From assembly GCA_963739995.1 (NCBI GenBank), contig CAVUCH010000003.1, positions 124,001-188,000 on the forward strand: 64,000 nucleotides of DNA, read 5' to 3'. Positions 9,274 to 17,375 of this stretch are shown in pieces (within the stretch, counting starts at the first letter, position 1; each line of letters opens with the position of its first letter). The notes beneath the pieces were generated by a model that worked only from the letters and a program-made list of their open reading frames with translations, was not told the origin of the DNA and did no database searches. A program made the position numbers and the translations under genes. The stretch is from CAVUCH01 sp963739995. Its GTDB lineage: Bacteria > Acidobacteriota > Vicinamibacteria > Vicinamibacterales > JAENWD01.

Positions 9274-10419
9274 AGTGTCCTGAGTCAGAGATTCGTGAAA
9301 CAAATATCGACCCGCCATCGTACTCGGTTACAAGGAGAGTACACCGATGCGAACGGGCCGACCGTTGATACCGCTGACGCTGACCGTCGACGAGCGGACC
9401 ACGCTGGAGCAGTGGACACGACGACACACGACGGCGCAGGGGCTGGCGTTGGAATATTGAGAGTGTTATGTGGTAATAGTATATATGTATTGCTCGTGAG
9501 TGAAAGAAAAAGGAAAAGGTGGGAAAATGGCGCGCGCGGTTTCTGCGGGATGGCCTGCAAGGCGTGCTCGATGAACCCCGGCCTGGCGCGCCCCGCCGCA
9601 TCACGGATGCGCAGGTGGAGCACGTGATCACGACGACGTTGGAATCGACGCCGCGGGACGCGACGCACTGGAGTACGCGATCGATGGCCAAAGCGGCCGG
9701 GCTGAGCCAGTCGGCCATTAGTCGCATCTGGCGTGCCTTCGCCTTACAGCCGCATCGGGTCGAGACGTTCAAGTTGTCGAAGGACCCACTCTTCATCGAT
9801 AAGGTCCGTGACATCGTGGGGTTGTACGTGAATCCACCGGATCGGGCGCTCGTGCTCTGTGTGGACGAGAAGAGCCAAATTCAAGCCCTGGATCGCACCG
9901 CGCCGACGCTGCCGCTGCAGGTCGGCCGGCCGGAACGGCGAACGCACGACTACCGGCGCCACGGCACCACCTCACTCTTTGCGGCATTGGATGTGGCCAC
10001 CGGCCAGGTCATCGGCGAATGTCATCGCCGTCATCGGAGCACGGAGTTCCAGCAGTTCCTCAAAACGATCGACGCGACGGTGGCACCCGACCGGGACCTC
10101 CATCTGATCCTCGATAACTACGGCACGCACAAGACGCCACGCGTGCGGCGCTGGCTGGCCGCGCATCCCCGGTTCCATCTGCACTTCACACCCACCAGCG
10201 CGTCCTGGCTCAACCTCGTCGAGCGCTGGTTTGCGCTGCTGACGGAGAAGCAGATCAAGCGCGGGGTGCATCGGAGTACCCGTGCGCTCGAGACGGCGAT
10301 TCGGGAGTATCTGACGCTGACCAACGCCTCACCGAAGCCGTTCGTCTGGACCAAAACTGCGGATGACATCCTGGAGAGCGTGGCGAGATATTGTCAACGA
10401 ATCTCTGACTCGGGACACT
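9274..10419 (+). mobile_element. IS630-type insertion sequence, degenerate
   Basis: The element is 1146 bp with inverted repeats of 23 bp at 9274-9296 and 10397-10419 that differ at one base; the outer sequence is AGTGTCC(T/C)GAG. The right end is followed by AG (reading ACTAG) as expected for a TA-targeting element; the left flank is CC, so one TA copy has been altered. It abuts the IS701-type element, suggesting nested or sequential insertion. Confidence 0.8.
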
Positions 10420-10421
10420 AG
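9347..10421 (+). pseudogene. IS630-family transposase, N-terminal helix-turn-helix region destroyed
   Basis: The DDE catalytic part (9519-10421, 300 codons) is intact: WRARFLRDGLQGVLDEPRPG, then VLCVDEKSQIQALDR with the first Asp, LHLILDNYGTHKTP with the second, and SWLNLVERWFALL with the Glu. The normal N-terminus (MRTGRPLIPLTLTVDERTTL) is present at 9347 but in another frame, and it stops at 9458-9460. Between the two parts, where the helix-turn-helix should be encoded, is an A/T-rich 60-70 bp patch unlike the rest of the element. A GTG at 9519 could start a truncated protein without its DNA-binding half. The stop codon lies in the right inverted repeat. Confidence 0.8.
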
Positions 10422-10599
10422 ATGGCTCAGCATCGCGCCCCCGCAAGCTGGAGAGCCCTACGGCAGCTACTTGGTCAGCTCTCGTCGAGTCGTAGAAACG
10501 GCGATTAGCACGGTGACGAGTAAGGGCGAGGATACGCTCGAAGCTGGCGTCTCACGCCTGACGCTATGATGCGGGGCCACTGCCGAAGACGTACACCGC
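10422..10599 (+). pseudogene. Possible C-terminal remnant of another transposase
   Basis: A short open frame following the IS630-type element reads SSRRVVETAISTVTSK and then stops at 10567-10569. The RRVVET...T pattern resembles the C-terminal part of IS982-type transposases. It is too short to be sure, and there is no start or inverted repeat. Confidence 0.25.
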
Positions 10600-11319
10600 T
10601 TACACTCGGCGCGAGTCCTTCACCCGGCGGCGCCTGCGTGCAGCGAGGAGTCCGAGCGTACCCGTACCGAGGAGCGCCATGGTTCCCGGTTCCGGTATCG
10701 GCGTCGATGGCGAAAACACGTATTCGAGGTGGTGATCCGTGCCCTCGAGTTGAATGGGTTGGTACAAAATCGGCGACGCCTCATCCACCCGAAATCCGAA
10801 GAAGGCTGCCCTTGCCGTGCCGCTTCCGACGAGCGTCGCGGTGAAAAGCGGCTGCTCACCTGTCGGCCCCTCTTGTTGTGAGGCAAACCCTGTCACGACG
10901 CCGTTGAACGTGAACGGCACAGTGAACGTCTGTCGGCCCTCGACGCCGCCCGTAAGGGTCACCAACGGCGTCGTGAAGGTGCCGCTGGTCGGCAATCCGA
11001 AAAATACCTCGGGGTAATGCACACCGTTGACGTTAGCCTCTCCAAAGGTGCGGAATCCCGTAAACAGCCAATCGCCACCAAGGGTGAGAGTGGTGCCTGT
11101 GGGGAATGGATCGCCGACGAGCGCCGTCACGAACGCATCGGTGTCCGTTCGAACCAGAAAGTCATCGCCAACCAACCTGATTCGCGCGTCGGCGATGGTC
11201 ACGTCGACCTCGACCATCCCGCCGGTGATGGTGATTGGATCCGCCTGGAGTGGCATGGGGAGTGCCACCAGCGTCAGTAGAACGGCTGCATGCCGGGCGA
11301 TTATTGGAATCGGAGTCAT
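10600..11319 (-). CDS. PEP-CTERM sorted exported protein
   Basis: The 239-residue protein has an N-terminal signal peptide (AVLLTLVALPMPLQA, mature start near ADPITITGG), a beta-rich body of no known domain, and a C-terminal PEP-CTERM signal: PIPEPGTMALLGTGTLGLLA followed by a basic tail. The PEP motif, hydrophobic helix and Arg cluster direct exosortase-dependent processing to the outer surface. The start at 11319 is supported by AGGTG five bases upstream; a longer reading from 11340 is possible. No exosortase gene is in the window. A frameshifted paralogue lies at 25445-26129 and an unrelated PEP-CTERM protein at 31780. Confidence 0.85.
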   Translation of the reverse strand: MTPIPIIARHAAVLLTLVALPMPLQADPITITGGMVEVDVTIADARIRLVGDDFLVRTDTDAFVTALVGDPFPTGTTLTLGGDWLFTGFRTFGEANVNGVHYPEVFFGLPTSGTFTTPLVTLTGGVEGRQTFTVPFTFNGVVTGFASQQEGPTGEQPLFTATLVGSGTARAAFFGFRVDEASPILYQPIQLEGTDHHLEYVFSPSTPIPEPGTMALLGTGTLGLLAARRRRRVKDSRRV

Positions 11320-11449
11320 AGAGCACCTATAGCAGCCCATCTCCTGTGCCCGCGAGCGCACGCGTGCAAGAAGCGAACCTAGATGCGTCCGTGACCGCGG
11401 CGTCTGGGCGTGTCGTCGCTGTAGCACCGCCGGCGCGCTACACTGGTGC

Positions 11450-13642
11450 ATGGTCAGCACACGCACTCGATCCCTGCGCGCCGGGCGACTGCTCGCGCCC
11501 CGCGTGCTCATCTTCACATCCCTGGGCTTGAGCGTACTTGCAGGCCTCAGCAGCCTTGCGAGCGCCAGGCGTCCGAATCCGCCGATGGCCAAGAGGGTCC
11601 CGAAGACAACGACGCTGCACGGCGTCACGCTCACCGACGAGTACGGGTGGCTGCGCGAGAAAGGCACCCCCGAGGTGACGGCATATCTCGAAGCCGAGAA
11701 CGCCAACACCGAAGCTGGCACGGCGCACACCGCCGCGCTCCGCGAGACGCTGTACAACGAGCTGCTCGGGCGCATCAAGGAGTCCGACCAGGATGTGCCT
11801 GCGCGTGACGGCGAGTACTGGTATTACACGCGGACGGAAGAAGGGAAGGCGTACCCGGTCTTCTGCCGGAAGAAGGGAACGCTTGAAGCTGCCGAGGAGG
11901 TTTATCTCGACCAGAACGCGTTGGCTGACGGCAAGAAGTTTCACGCCCTGGGCGGCATGGACGTGAGCCCGGACGGCACCACGCTGCTGTACCTCGAGGA
12001 CCTCACCGCGTTCCGCGAGTACACGCTCCACGTGAAGGATTTGTCGACCGGCCGGATCCTCGAATCGATCTCCGACGTGTGGAACGGCACGGCGTGGGCG
12101 GACGACAACCGGACGTTCTTCTACACGCGCGCCGACGCGGCAAAGCGTGGCAACACCATCTGGCGGCATGTCCTGGGTACGCCGCGTGACGCGGACGTGA
12201 AGGTGTTCGAAGAGCCGAACGTCCTCTACGACGCCGGTGTGTTCAGATCGCGCAGCGATGCGTTCATCTTCATTGCCTCCGACGGGTTCACCTCCTCGGA
12301 GTGGCGCGTCATCCCCACGGCGGCGCCCACGACGGCACCGCGCGTCGTCGAGCCGCGCCGGCCGGACGTCGAGTACCGCGTCGAGCACGGCGGCGGGTTT
12401 TTTTATCTGCTGACGAACGACGGCGCCCGAAACTTCCGCATCCGCCGCGCCGCCGATCGCGCGGGCGCCCCGCTCGAATGGACGGACTGGGTGCCGCACC
12501 GTGAGGACGCGTTCATCGAGGGCCTGGACGTGTTCGAGACATTCGCGGCGATCACCGAACGGCGTGCCGGTCTGCGCCGTCTGCGCATCGTCGGCCTCCC
12601 GGGAGATGCGTCCCACGACGTCGCGTTCCCGGAAGAGGCCTACGCCGTGTTTCCGGACAAGAACCCGGAGTTCCGTTCCAGCGTCTTCCGCTTCGCCTAC
12701 TCGTCGCCCCTCTCGCCCTCGTCGGTATACGACTACGACGTCCCCACGCGGGAGCGGACCCTCCGCAAGCGGCAGGAAATCCCGAGCGGCTTCGACCCTT
12801 CGCGTTACGAGGTGCACCGCCGGATGGCGCCCGCACGCGACGGTGTGCAGGTGCCTGTCTCCATCCTGCTGCCGAAGGGTGTGACGCTCGACGGCTCCCG
12901 CCCGCTCCTCCTCTACGCGTATGGGTCGTACGGCCTCACGACGGAGCCGACCTTCAACTCGAACGTGTTGAGCCTGGTGGACCGCGGCATGATCTACGCC
13001 ATCGCGCACGTCCGGGGCGGTCAGGAGATGGGCCGCCAGTGGTACGACGAAGGCAAGATGATGAAGAAGATGAACACGTTCACCGACTTCATCGATGTCG
13101 CCGAGTACCTCGTGAAGAGCGGCTACACGAAACCCGATCGCCTGGTCGTGAACGGCGGCAGCGCGGGAGGCCTGCTGATGGGCGCCGTCGCGAACATGCG
13201 GCCGGACCTCTTCAAGGCGATCGTCGCCGACGTGCCGTTCGTGGATGTGATCAACACGATGCTCGACGCGTCCCTTCCGCTGACCGCACAGGAGTGGGAG
13301 CAATGGGGCAACCCGCAGGATCCCGACGCGTTCGCCTACATGCGGCAGTACTCCCCGTACGACAACGTCCGCGCGCAGGACTATCCATGGATGCTGGTGA
13401 TGACGTCGCTCAATGACTCCCAGGTGATGTATTGGGAACCTGCAAAGTGGGTGGCACGGCTGCGCAGCGTCAAGACCGATAAGAACCCGTTATACCTGAA
13501 GACCAACCTGGCCGGAGGGCACGGCGGCAGCTCGGGCCGGTACGAACGGCTACGGGAGGTCGCCTTCCGCTACGCGTTCATCCTCGACGCCGTCGGCCTG
13601 GCCGGCACGTCAGCGCCGACCCGGACTGCCTCGCGGAACTGA
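11450..13642 (+). CDS. ptrB: Oligopeptidase B-like S9 serine peptidase
   Basis: The 730-residue protein has a hydrophobic N-terminal segment (LIFTSLGLSVLAGLSSLASA), a seven-bladed beta-propeller gating domain (about residues 50-460) and an alpha/beta-hydrolase catalytic domain. The nucleophile Ser is in NGGSAGGLLMG (about residue 570), the Asp in TSLNDSQVMYWEP (about 655) and the His in AGGHGGSSGRYE (about 690). RGGQEMGRQWYDEGK is typical of oligopeptidase B, which cleaves short peptides after Arg or Lys. The signal-like start suggests a periplasmic form. It is convergent with chrA, with a long inverted repeat between them. Confidence 0.88.
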   Translation: MVSTRTRSLRAGRLLAPRVLIFTSLGLSVLAGLSSLASARRPNPPMAKRVPKTTTLHGVTLTDEYGWLREKGTPEVTAYLEAENANTEAGTAHTAALRETLYNELLGRIKESDQDVPARDGEYWYYTRTEEGKAYPVFCRKKGTLEAAEEVYLDQNALADGKKFHALGGMDVSPDGTTLLYLEDLTAFREYTLHVKDLSTGRILESISDVWNGTAWADDNRTFFYTRADAAKRGNTIWRHVLGTPRDADVKVFEEPNVLYDAGVFRSRSDAFIFIASDGFTSSEWRVIPTAAPTTAPRVVEPRRPDVEYRVEHGGGFFYLLTNDGARNFRIRRAADRAGAPLEWTDWVPHREDAFIEGLDVFETFAAITERRAGLRRLRIVGLPGDASHDVAFPEEAYAVFPDKNPEFRSSVFRFAYSSPLSPSSVYDYDVPTRERTLRKRQEIPSGFDPSRYEVHRRMAPARDGVQVPVSILLPKGVTLDGSRPLLLYAYGSYGLTTEPTFNSNVLSLVDRGMIYAIAHVRGGQEMGRQWYDEGKMMKKMNTFTDFIDVAEYLVKSGYTKPDRLVVNGGSAGGLLMGAVANMRPDLFKAIVADVPFVDVINTMLDASLPLTAQEWEQWGNPQDPDAFAYMRQYSPYDNVRAQDYPWMLVMTSLNDSQVMYWEPAKWVARLRSVKTDKNPLYLKTNLAGGHGGSSGRYERLREVAFRYAFILDAVGLAGTSAPTRTASRN

Positions 13643-13661
13643 CGGGGTCGGCTCAGTCTCC

Positions 13662-13799
13662 GGGCTCCAGGCTCCAGGCTCCGGCTCCGGCTCCAGATTC
13701 CGGGGCTCGTCACGTCAGCGCACGACGGAGAGTCCTCTGAAATCAGCAGTGACATCAGCCGGGCGCCTGACCATGCCCGGAGCCTGGAGCCTGGAGCCC
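13662..13799. repeat. Inverted repeat of heptamer arrays between convergent genes
   Basis: The left arm (13662-13684) is GGGCTCC-AGGCTCC-AGGCTCC-GG, and the right arm (13777-13799) is its exact 23-base reverse complement, so a long stem with a loop of about 92 bases can form. The left arm continues with GGCTCC, GGCTCC and AGATTCC. It fills the space between the oligopeptidase stop (13642) and the chrA stop (13801) and could terminate both. No U-tract follows either arm. Confidence 0.75.
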
Positions 13800-13800
13800 C

Positions 13801-15012
13801 TCAACGCAGCCACACCGTCAGCGCTCCCGCAACCAGACCGATCGCGACGATCCACCCACCGTTCAACCCTCGACTCGCCGCGGCCAGCGCGATTGCTGCG
13901 ATAACGCCGGCTCTGGCATCCGTCACCGCCGCGCGCGCCAGGGTCACGGTCACCGCGGCCATGAGCGCCACCGCGGCGGCATTGACTCCGCTCAGAAATC
14001 GTCCCGCGACCGGTGAGCGTCGGAGACGCGGCGCAATGCGGCCGAGTGCGGCCACGAGCCCGAACGCCGGCAGAAAGATCGCCACGGTTGCGACGCCCGC
14101 TCCGGGCAATCCGCCGAGGAGGTAGCCAACGAACGTTGCCGTCGTGAGCACGGGACCCGGGGTCACCTGTCCCACCGCCACGGCGTCCACGAGCTGCGTG
14201 CTCGTGAGCCATCCACGTGTGACCAGCGGTTCGAGCAGCGCGACGAGCAGGTATCCGCCGCCGTAGAGCACCGCGCCCGTCCGCGCGAAGAACACGCCAA
14301 TCTCGGAAAGACCCGGTTCCACGACGATGCGCGCAGCAGGCCCGGAAGGTCCCGTGTGTGCCGCAACGCTGATCGCTCCAACGAGGAGGACCGCCACCGC
14401 GGACGCGGCCGCCTTGCGCGTCGGCGGCACGAGAGCAGCCAGCCCGCCGCCGAGAAGCAGGATCAGCTCGTTCACGCCCAGCAGACGCAGCACGAGCAGC
14501 GCCACCGCAATGACACCGAGCGCCAGGTTGCGGAGCGCCGGACGCGCAAGGCGCGCGGTCGCCATCACCATCAACGCCACGATGGCGGGGCCCAGTCCTG
14601 ACAGCCAGGGCTGAATTGCAGGCAGCGATCCGTAGCGAACGTAGAGCCACGCGATGGCAGCGGTGATGCAGGCCGCCGGGAGGATGAAGCTGACGCCCCC
14701 CGCGATCAGGCCGGCCCAGCCCGCCCGGCGGTAGCCGAGGGCCATCGCCATCTCGCTCGAGTTCGGGCCGGGAATGAGGTTCGTGAGGCCAAGCAGATCG
14801 AGGAACTCGTCGAGCGGCAACCAGCGGCGCGCACGGACCACCTCGCGCTCCATGAGCGCGACGTGGGCCACCGGTCCCCCAAATCCAATCGCGCCCAGCC
14901 AGAGGAAGACGCGCGCAACCTCCGCGGCCGTGCCTGGCGACGGCGCGCGGCCCGACGCCGTATCGGCGGCGTCAGTAGCCGGCCGGGCTGGCGGCAGCGG
15001 GCCGGCCGCCAC
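13801..15012 (-). CDS. chrA: Chromate transporter family (CHR) membrane protein
   Basis: This is a 403-residue long-chain CHR protein with two homologous halves and about ten to twelve membrane segments. The first half has FLWLGAIGFGGPVAHVALM and LGLTNLIPGPNSSEMAM; the second repeats it as FFARTGAVLYGGGYLLVALL and AVGQVTPGPVLTTATFVGYL. ChrA exports chromate and CHR relatives may carry other oxyanions. The reading from GTG 15012 overlaps the 3' end of deoC by 41 bp on the same strand; a start a few codons further in is possible since conserved sequence begins near residue 30. It would be the last gene of an rpiB-deoC-chrA unit. Confidence 0.85.
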   Translation of the reverse strand: MAAGPLPPARPATDAADTASGRAPSPGTAAEVARVFLWLGAIGFGGPVAHVALMEREVVRARRWLPLDEFLDLLGLTNLIPGPNSSEMAMALGYRRAGWAGLIAGGVSFILPAACITAAIAWLYVRYGSLPAIQPWLSGLGPAIVALMVMATARLARPALRNLALGVIAVALLVLRLLGVNELILLLGGGLAALVPPTRKAAASAVAVLLVGAISVAAHTGPSGPAARIVVEPGLSEIGVFFARTGAVLYGGGYLLVALLEPLVTRGWLTSTQLVDAVAVGQVTPGPVLTTATFVGYLLGGLPGAGVATVAIFLPAFGLVAALGRIAPRLRRSPVAGRFLSGVNAAAVALMAAVTVTLARAAVTDARAGVIAAIALAAASRGLNGGWIVAIGLVAGALTVWLR

Positions 15013-15847
15013 GCGACTCCTGCACGATGCGGACGCCCGCGCTTGCGCCGACGCGCGTGGCTCCCGCGGCGACCATCTGCTTCAGCGCTTCGTAGTCCTT
15101 GACCCCACCCGCCGCCTTCACGCCCATCTCGGCGCCCACCACCTTGCGCATCAGGGCCACATCGGCAGCGGTCGCGCCTCCCGGGCCAAATCCGGTCGAG
15201 GTCTTCACGAAGTCAGCCCCTGCCGCCTTCGCCAGCGTGCACGCCGCCACCTTCTCGTCATCGGTCAGCAGCGCGGCCTCGATGATGACCTTGCTGCCGA
15301 CGCCTGCCTCCCGGCACGGGGCAACGACCGCTCCGATGTCCCGCTCGACCGTACGCAAATCACCGGACTTGAGCGCGCCGACGTTGATGACCATGTCTAT
15401 CTCGCGCGCCCCGTCGAAGATGGCGCGGCGCGTCTCGTAGTGCTTCACGTCGGACGTCGTGGCGCCGAGCGGAAAGCCGACGACGGAGCAGACGCCGACC
15501 GGTGAATCGCGAAGGAGCCGTGCGGCCAGCGCTACCCATGTCGCGTTCACGCACACGGTGGCGAAGCGCAACTCGGCCGCCTCACCACAGAGCCGTTCGA
15601 TGTCGGCCCGCGTCGCGTCGGGTTTGAGCAGGGTGTGATCGATGAAGCCGGCGACGTCGCCCGGCTGGCCTCCGGTCGCATGCAGGCCGAGTCGCGACGC
15701 GCCCGCGTCGAGCACCCCGCGCAGCCGGTCGGGGCAACACTCGTACAGCACCGCATGGCAGCCGCACTGGGCGGGCAACCGGGCGAGGCCCTGCGCGGCA
15801 GCCACTTCCTCCACCACGATGGCGACGAGTCGTTCCAGATCCACCAT
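14972..15847 (-). CDS. deoC: Deoxyribose-phosphate aldolase with N-terminal extension
   Basis: The class I aldolase core begins about residue 60 with FIDHTLLKPDATRADIERLC. It has the conserved VCVNATWV, VVGFPLGATT and the Schiff-base lysine in FVKTSTGFGPGGAT, followed by GVKAAGGVKDYEAL. It cleaves 2-deoxyribose-5-phosphate to acetaldehyde and glyceraldehyde-3-phosphate. The first 55 residues are an added segment: an amphipathic helix (LERLVAIVVEEVAAAQ) and a cysteine-containing stretch (QCGCHAVLYECCPDRLR). Such a helix resembles encapsulation peptides of aldolases in bacterial microcompartments. The downstream rpiB-like gene supports a pentose-phosphate function. The start is ATG 15847. Confidence 0.88.
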   Translation of the reverse strand: MVDLERLVAIVVEEVAAAQGLARLPAQCGCHAVLYECCPDRLRGVLDAGASRLGLHATGGQPGDVAGFIDHTLLKPDATRADIERLCGEAAELRFATVCVNATWVALAARLLRDSPVGVCSVVGFPLGATTSDVKHYETRRAIFDGAREIDMVINVGALKSGDLRTVERDIGAVVAPCREAGVGSKVIIEAALLTDDEKVAACTLAKAAGADFVKTSTGFGPGGATAADVALMRKVVGAEMGVKAAGGVKDYEALKQMVAAGATRVGASAGVRIVQESRGGRPAAASPAGY

Positions 15848-15906
15848 GCGATGCGCAGCCTGCACTCCGGACGAGTGGCGTGTCTCGGCTGAACGAGTCA
15901 CGCCCG

Positions 15907-16569
15907 CTAGAGCTCCTCGAGCCGCTTCACCTTCGCCAGCCGGGCGATGTACCGCGCCTCTTTCATCGACGTGGACAGGAACGTCTGGACGATCGCTATC
16001 GCTTCGTCTGGTGAGACGAGCGTCGCCCCGAGTGCGAGCACGTTTGCGCCGTTGTGCTCTCGCGCGTACCGGGCGAGCGTGGGGGTGGCGCACATCGCCG
16101 CCCGGATGCCGCGCACCTTGTTCGCCGCGATCGCCGAGCCCAGCCCGGCGCCATCGATGACGATGCCCGCCTCCGCCTCGCCGCGGGCGACCGGCCGCGC
16201 GACCGCTGCAGCCACGTCCGGATAGTCGGCCGGAGCGCCGTCCGACACGCCAGCGTCGGTGACGGCAAGCCCACGCCCGCGGCACCAGTCCATCAGTCGC
16301 TTCTTCAGCGCAACGCCGGTGTGATCGCTGCCGATTACGAGCCGCCGGATCTCGGCTGGTGGCGCCAGTGCCGCGGCGACTCCGCTCGGGACACCATCGT
16401 CGCGGACCACGGTGATGCGCCTGGCGCGGAGCGTGTCGTCAGCCAGCGGCGTCACGTGCCCGTGCCGTGCCAGCCGCACGGTCGTTCCTGGCGCGAGCAC
16501 GCGGGCGTCGGCTTCCGTGATGATGTCGAACGGCTTCGTGTCCATCGGCGCGTATGCTACGCTCGTCAT
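15907..16569 (-). CDS. rpiB: RpiB/LacAB-family sugar-phosphate isomerase with N-terminal domain
   Basis: Residues 75-220 are a RpiB/LacA/LacB isomerase: LVIGSDHTGVALKKRL, DYPDVAAAVARPVARGEAE, 'GIVIDGAGLGSAIAANKVRG', and ARYAREHNGANVLALGATL. The family interconverts ribose-5-phosphate and ribulose-5-phosphate or the allose/galactose equivalents. The usual active-site Cys in GTG(I/L)G is replaced by Ala (DGAGLG), as in several variants; the Cys in AAMCATP is kept. The first 75 residues (TEADARVLAPGTTVRLARHG) form an additional domain seen in microcompartment-associated RpiB proteins. The stop lies 59 bp upstream of deoC, same strand, so the two are likely co-transcribed. Confidence 0.82.
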   Translation of the reverse strand: MTSVAYAPMDTKPFDIITEADARVLAPGTTVRLARHGHVTPLADDTLRARRITVVRDDGVPSGVAAALAPPAEIRRLVIGSDHTGVALKKRLMDWCRGRGLAVTDAGVSDGAPADYPDVAAAVARPVARGEAEAGIVIDGAGLGSAIAANKVRGIRAAMCATPTLARYAREHNGANVLALGATLVSPDEAIAIVQTFLSTSMKEARYIARLAKVKRLEEL

Positions 16570-16570
16570 T

Positions 16571-16680
16571 TCCCTTGGGCTTCCGGCCTCGGGCTTCCGA
16601 CCTCGGGCTTGCCAGACGAAGCCCCGTCGCCGTAGCGTATCCGCTCACAAGTCCCGTGGTGTCGCGCCCCGGGGCAGACT
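16571..16680. repeat. Heptamer repeats in the rpiB/hpt divergent promoter region
   Basis: From about 16578 the sequence runs GGGCTTC, CGGCCTC, GGGCTTC, CGACCTC, GGGCTTG, each unit seven bases. GGGCTT is followed by its inverted copy AAGCCC ten bases on, giving a small hairpin. It lies between divergent genes, so it overlaps where promoters are expected. Confidence 0.7.
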
Positions 16681-16684
16681 CCCC

Positions 16685-17203
16685 ATGCCGAACACTGTTC
16701 TCATCTCCGAAGCGGCCATCGCGCAGCGCACCCGCGAGCTGGCCGCCGAGATCCACCGCGACTACGCCGCAGGGGGCCAGCTCCACATGGTGTGCGTCCT
16801 GAAGGGCGCGTTCATCTTCCTGTCCGACCTGGTGCGCGTCCTCGACATGCCGGTAACGCTGGACTTCATGGCGCTCTCGAGCTACGCGAACACCACCACG
16901 TCGTCGGGTGAAGTGCGCCTTCTGAAGGACCTCGACTCAGCCCTCGAAGGCCGCCACGTGCTCATCGTGGAGGACATCGTGGACACGGGGCTGACCCTGC
17001 ACTACCTGCAGGATATCCTCACCGCCCGCGGCCCGAAGTCCGTGCGGACCGCATGCTTTCTCAACAAGCCCTCACGCCGCCAGATCGACGTGCGCGTGGA
17101 GTATATCGGATTCGAGATCGAGGACCATTTCGTCGTCGGCTACGGCCTCGACTACGGCGGACATTACCGTAATCTGCCCCACATTGCGGTGCTCGATCAG
17201 TAG
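16685..17203 (+). CDS. hpt: Hypoxanthine phosphoribosyltransferase
   Basis: The 172-residue enzyme has the hypoxanthine phosphoribosyltransferase features: LHMVCVLKGAFIFLSDL (PPi loop), a flexible loop with the conserved SSYANTTTSSGEVR, the PRPP-binding motif VLIVEDIVDTGLTL, and the purine-binding C-terminal part 'FVVGYGLDYGGHYRNLPHI'. It salvages hypoxanthine and guanine with PRPP to IMP and GMP in the cytoplasm. The ATG at 16685 is chosen because MPNTVLISE is the usual family beginning; the open frame upstream is not protein-like. Divergent from rpiB across heptamer repeats. With upp at 18.9 kb it makes this a nucleobase-salvage neighbourhood. Confidence 0.93.
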   Translation: MPNTVLISEAAIAQRTRELAAEIHRDYAAGGQLHMVCVLKGAFIFLSDLVRVLDMPVTLDFMALSSYANTTTSSGEVRLLKDLDSALEGRHVLIVEDIVDTGLTLHYLQDILTARGPKSVRTACFLNKPSRRQIDVRVEYIGFEIEDHFVVGYGLDYGGHYRNLPHIAVLDQ

Positions 17204-17347
17204 TCTTCAATTCTCCCCGGGCGGAGTATGCCGCTCGCCCGCCAGCGCCCGTGTATCCGCCGGACCCCCGGGCCACCGGTGACGCGGCCAAGGCAAGATG
17301 CACCATCTACAAGGCGGGTTCGCCGGGCACTGAAGTCGCGGAGCCCC

Positions 17348-17375
17348 GCATTGTGCATTGTGCATCGTGCATTTC
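17348..17375. repeat. Heptamer tandem repeat GCATTGT x4
   Basis: Four seven-base units run GCATTGT, GCATTGT, GCATCGT, GCATTTC. The last unit overlaps the stop codon of the amidohydrolase gene on the minus strand. Related units occur at 61210 and 61305. Confidence 0.85.

Noticed and set aside
9295..9627. Open frame crossing the A/T-rich patch in the IS630-type element, as a programmed frameshift product
   Set aside because: A-rich runs (GAAAGAAAAAGG) invite a -1 frameshift reading, but the upstream part of this frame is not the transposase N-terminus, which lies in a third frame.
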